From Acidobacteriota bacterium (lineage in GTDB: Bacteria > Acidobacteriota > Terriglobia > UBA7540), in assembly GCA_003171295.1 (NCBI GenBank), contig PMYF01000412.1, positions 8,709 to 14,777 of the forward strand: 6,069 nt of DNA. The letters are read 5' to 3'. Below the pieces are notes generated by a model. It was not told where the DNA came from and ran no database searches. It worked only from the letters and a program-made list of their open reading frames with translations. The first letter of the stretch is position 1. Each line of letters starts with the position of its first letter. The translations under genes and the position numbers were made by a program. Positions 5,063 through 6,069 of the stretch are shown here, one piece after another.

Positions 5063-5653
5063 TTATTCGACGGGCCAGAGGGGGCTTTGGATGGGGGCGA
5101 CGGACTGGGCGAGGGGCTCGTCCGTTCCCACCCTAGGCGCATGAGACAGAGACGCGCCTAGGATGGGGCACCCAGGGAGGTTCAAGAGGAGTTGCGAGAC
5201 GGTGCTGCCGGAGCGGGGATCGCGAAGATCGGGAGCGATTTCGTTCAGCGGGACGAGGACGAAGGCGCGCTGGGCGAGGCGGGGGTGAGGGATTTCCAGG
5301 CCGGGCTCGGAGAGGATGAGATCGCCGTAGAGGAGAATGTCGAGGTCGAGGGTGCGGGGGCCGTTAGGGACGGAGGCGGCGCGGTCGCGGCCGAAGTCGC
5401 TCTCAATGGAGAGGAGTGCGGTGAGAAGATTGCGAGGGGCAAGATCCGTTTCGAGGGCGAGGACGGCGTTGAGGAAGCGGGGCTGATCAACAAGGCCGGG
5501 GGGGAGACCGACGGGGGCAGTGGAGTAGAGCGAGGAGCGCGCGGCGATGCGGCCGAGGGAGGCGAGGCGCTGGACGGCGGCGGCGAGCGTGGCTTCGGGA
5601 GGGCCGGCGGGGCTGGGGAGATTCGAGCCGAGGGCGATGTAGGCGAGGGGCAT
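5063..5653 (-). CDS. folK: 2-amino-4-hydroxy-6-hydroxymethyldihydropteridine pyrophosphokinase (HPPK)
   Basis: FolK transfers pyrophosphate from ATP to 6-hydroxymethyl-7,8-dihydropterin in cytoplasmic folate synthesis. The 196 residues show the family blocks: YIALGSNL (5-12), SSLYSTAPVG (40-49), FLNAVLALET (60-69), IESDFGRDR (83-91), the Mg/ATP-binding signature GPRTLDLDILLYGD (98-111), and IPHPRLAQRAFVLVPLNEIAPDL (121-143, conserved HPR within it). The protein is longer than the roughly 160-residue E. coli enzyme because a palindromic repeat supplies residues 161-176 near the C-terminus, before an ordinary-looking tail (SVAPIQSPLWP). ATG at 5653 is the only start: the frame has no other start codon before an in-frame TGA upstream. 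No Shine-Dalgarno is visible. The GC content is high, like tgt and unlike the neighbouring operon. The repeat lies after the catalytic core, so activity is probably kept. Confidence 0.97.
   Translation of the reverse strand: MPLAYIALGSNLPSPAGPPEATLAAAVQRLASLGRIAARSSLYSTAPVGLPPGLVDQPRFLNAVLALETDLAPRNLLTALLSIESDFGRDRAASVPNGPRTLDLDILLYGDLILSEPGLEIPHPRLAQRAFVLVPLNEIAPDLRDPRSGSTVSQLLLNLPGCPILGASLSHAPRVGTDEPLAQSVAPIQSPLWPVE
5127..5173 (-). repeat. Palindromic repeat C inside folK
   Basis: On the plus strand, CCCA-C-CCTAGGCGC (5127-5140), a 13-nt loop, GCGCCTAGG-A-TGGG (5154-5167), then GCACCC. This is a 9-bp perfect inner stem, a C:A mismatch and a 4-bp outer stem. The layout matches repeat B in tgt, and the orientation relative to transcription is the same, but the reading frame differs: here it reads GCPILG, in tgt GVPHPS. 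Confidence 0.8.
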
Positions 5654-5660
5654 GGAATAA

Positions 5661-5666
5661 AGGATA
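5661..5666 (-). promoter_or_regulatory. Possible -10 element for a leaderless folK transcript
   Basis: The minus-strand hexamer TATCCT is followed by TTATTCC (7 nt) and the ATG of folK. The tgt start has the same arrangement (hexamer, a short spacer ending ATTCC, then the start codon). No matching -35 was found at normal spacing. Confidence 0.3.
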
Positions 5667-5672
5667 GTGGAG

Positions 5673-5721
5673 CTAGCGGGGTTAGCGAGTCAGCGGGGCG
5701 GCGAGTGAGCAAGTCAGCGTG
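5673..5721. repeat. Degenerate octamer tandem repeat in the folK/small-gene divergent region
   Basis: About six units with period 8: CTAGCGGG (5673-5680, then one extra G), TTAGCGAG, TCAGCGGG, GCGGCGAG, TGAGCAAG and TCAGCGTG (5682-5721). The core is AGC. It fills much of the 97-bp gap between the divergent starts. The role is unknown; such arrays often vary in copy number. Confidence 0.6.
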
Positions 5722-5750
5722 GTAGCATCGGTTTTTCGGAGAAGTTGCTT

Positions 5751-5975
5751 ATGGAGAATTTGACCAACGCGGGGCTGGGGGCGCGGAGCAAGGAAGACGT
5801 CGCGCTGGATTTGATGAAGTTTGTGGCGGGGACGGTGGGCGTGGGACGGCCGGCTGCGCCCTCGACGGGGTTCAGCGGGACGGGCACGGCCAAGCCTGAG
5901 GAGCATGTGAAAGAGTTGCTGGCACTCTACGCGAGGTGCCTGAAGGCCGTGGAAGGGGGAAAGGCGAGCTCCTAG
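5751..5975 (+). CDS. Small protein of unknown function (74 residues)
   Basis: No family is assigned. The sequence MENLTNAGLGARSKEDVA opens into a predicted amphipathic helix (about res 13-28, KEDVALDLMKFVAGTV). A Gly/Pro/Ser/Thr-rich flexible linker follows (29-49) and then a second helix (51-69, EEHVKELLALYARCLKAVEG). There is no signal peptide or membrane segment, so it is probably cytoplasmic. ATG at 5751 is preferred to a TTG at 5745 because GGAGAAG (5738-5744) sits at good spacing from it. Codons are GC-rich in the third position, as in folK, which supports real coding. It is divergent from folK, 97 bp away. The two-helix layout with a loose linker would suit a small binding or adaptor protein, but this is a guess. 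Confidence 0.7.
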   Translation: MENLTNAGLGARSKEDVALDLMKFVAGTVGVGRPAAPSTGFSGTGTAKPEEHVKELLALYARCLKAVEGGKASS

Positions 5976-6008
5976 CTCCTAGCTTCTAGCTCCTAGCTAC
6001 TAGCTACT
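5967..6008 (+). repeat. Heptamer tandem repeat overlapping the small gene's stop codon
   Basis: Six contiguous 7-bp units: AGCTCCT, AGCTCCT, AGCTTCT, AGCTCCT, AGCTACT, AGCTACT. Only one position varies. The TAG stop at 5973-5975 is formed across the junction of the first two units. Confidence 0.85.
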
Positions 6009-6069
6009 AGTGTGGTGTCCCCGAATTTCGTGACACAATGTGCGAAGAACAACCGCAGATCCTTCGACT
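6009..6069. other. Right-edge intergenic sequence, no gene seen
   Basis: The only structure visible is an imperfect hairpin, GTGTC (6015-6019) with GACAC (6032-6036) enclosing CGAA/TTCG. No ORF, RNA gene or terminator can be supported in these 61 bases. Confidence 0.5.

Noticed and set aside
5192..5725. Plus-strand Gly/Glu-rich open frame opposite folK
   Set aside because: This is an antisense shadow of the GC-rich folK codons, which match the HPPK family throughout.
6015..6036. Inverted repeat GTGTC...GACAC at the right edge as the end of an insertion sequence
   Set aside because: No transposase or target duplication is visible and the window ends within 35 bp.

Overview
The window looks like chromosomal DNA from a GC-rich Gram-negative bacterium, most likely an acidobacterium. 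This is an inference from three things: high GC in the housekeeping genes, exported proteins with typical signal peptides, and short palindromic or heptamer/octamer repeats between and inside genes. No rRNA or other phylogenetic marker settles the taxonomy.

Layout, left to right. (1) The N-terminal 286 codons of tgt (tRNA-guanine transglycosylase) lie on the minus strand and run off the left edge. The gene carries an in-frame insert of about 70 codons packed with hairpins. (2) A 120-bp gap holds a four-tract G-quadruplex motif. (3) Three minus-strand genes, transcribed in the order FecR-domain protein (4931-4002), Cys-rich coiled-coil protein (4017-2836) and TPR protein (2765-981), form a probable operon of exported proteins. 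(4) A 131-bp gap holds a 12-bp perfect palindrome and a 9-bp tandem duplication. (5) folK (HPPK, folate synthesis) lies on the minus strand. (6) A divergent intergenic region contains a degenerate octamer tandem repeat. (7) A small plus-strand gene of 74 codons is not assigned to a family; its stop codon lies inside a heptamer tandem repeat. (8) The last 60 bp show no gene.

The two housekeeping genes are clearly more GC-rich than the exported-protein operon. They lack Shine-Dalgarno sequences and have a -10-like hexamer 6-7 nt before the start codon, whereas the operon genes and the small gene have recognisable ribosome binding sites. The most notable signal is one palindromic repeat type, on the minus strand GGGTGCCCCATCC-arm-loop-arm'-GGGTGGG. 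It sits inside the coding sequence of both tgt and folK, is read in different frames in the two genes, and is tolerated as extra protein sequence.

The candidate for an undescribed system is the exported FecR / Cys-rich coiled-coil / TPR trio. All three products are predicted to act outside the cytoplasm and no sigma factor, TonB receptor or enzyme is present beside them. An envelope scaffold or assembly role is possible but unproven.
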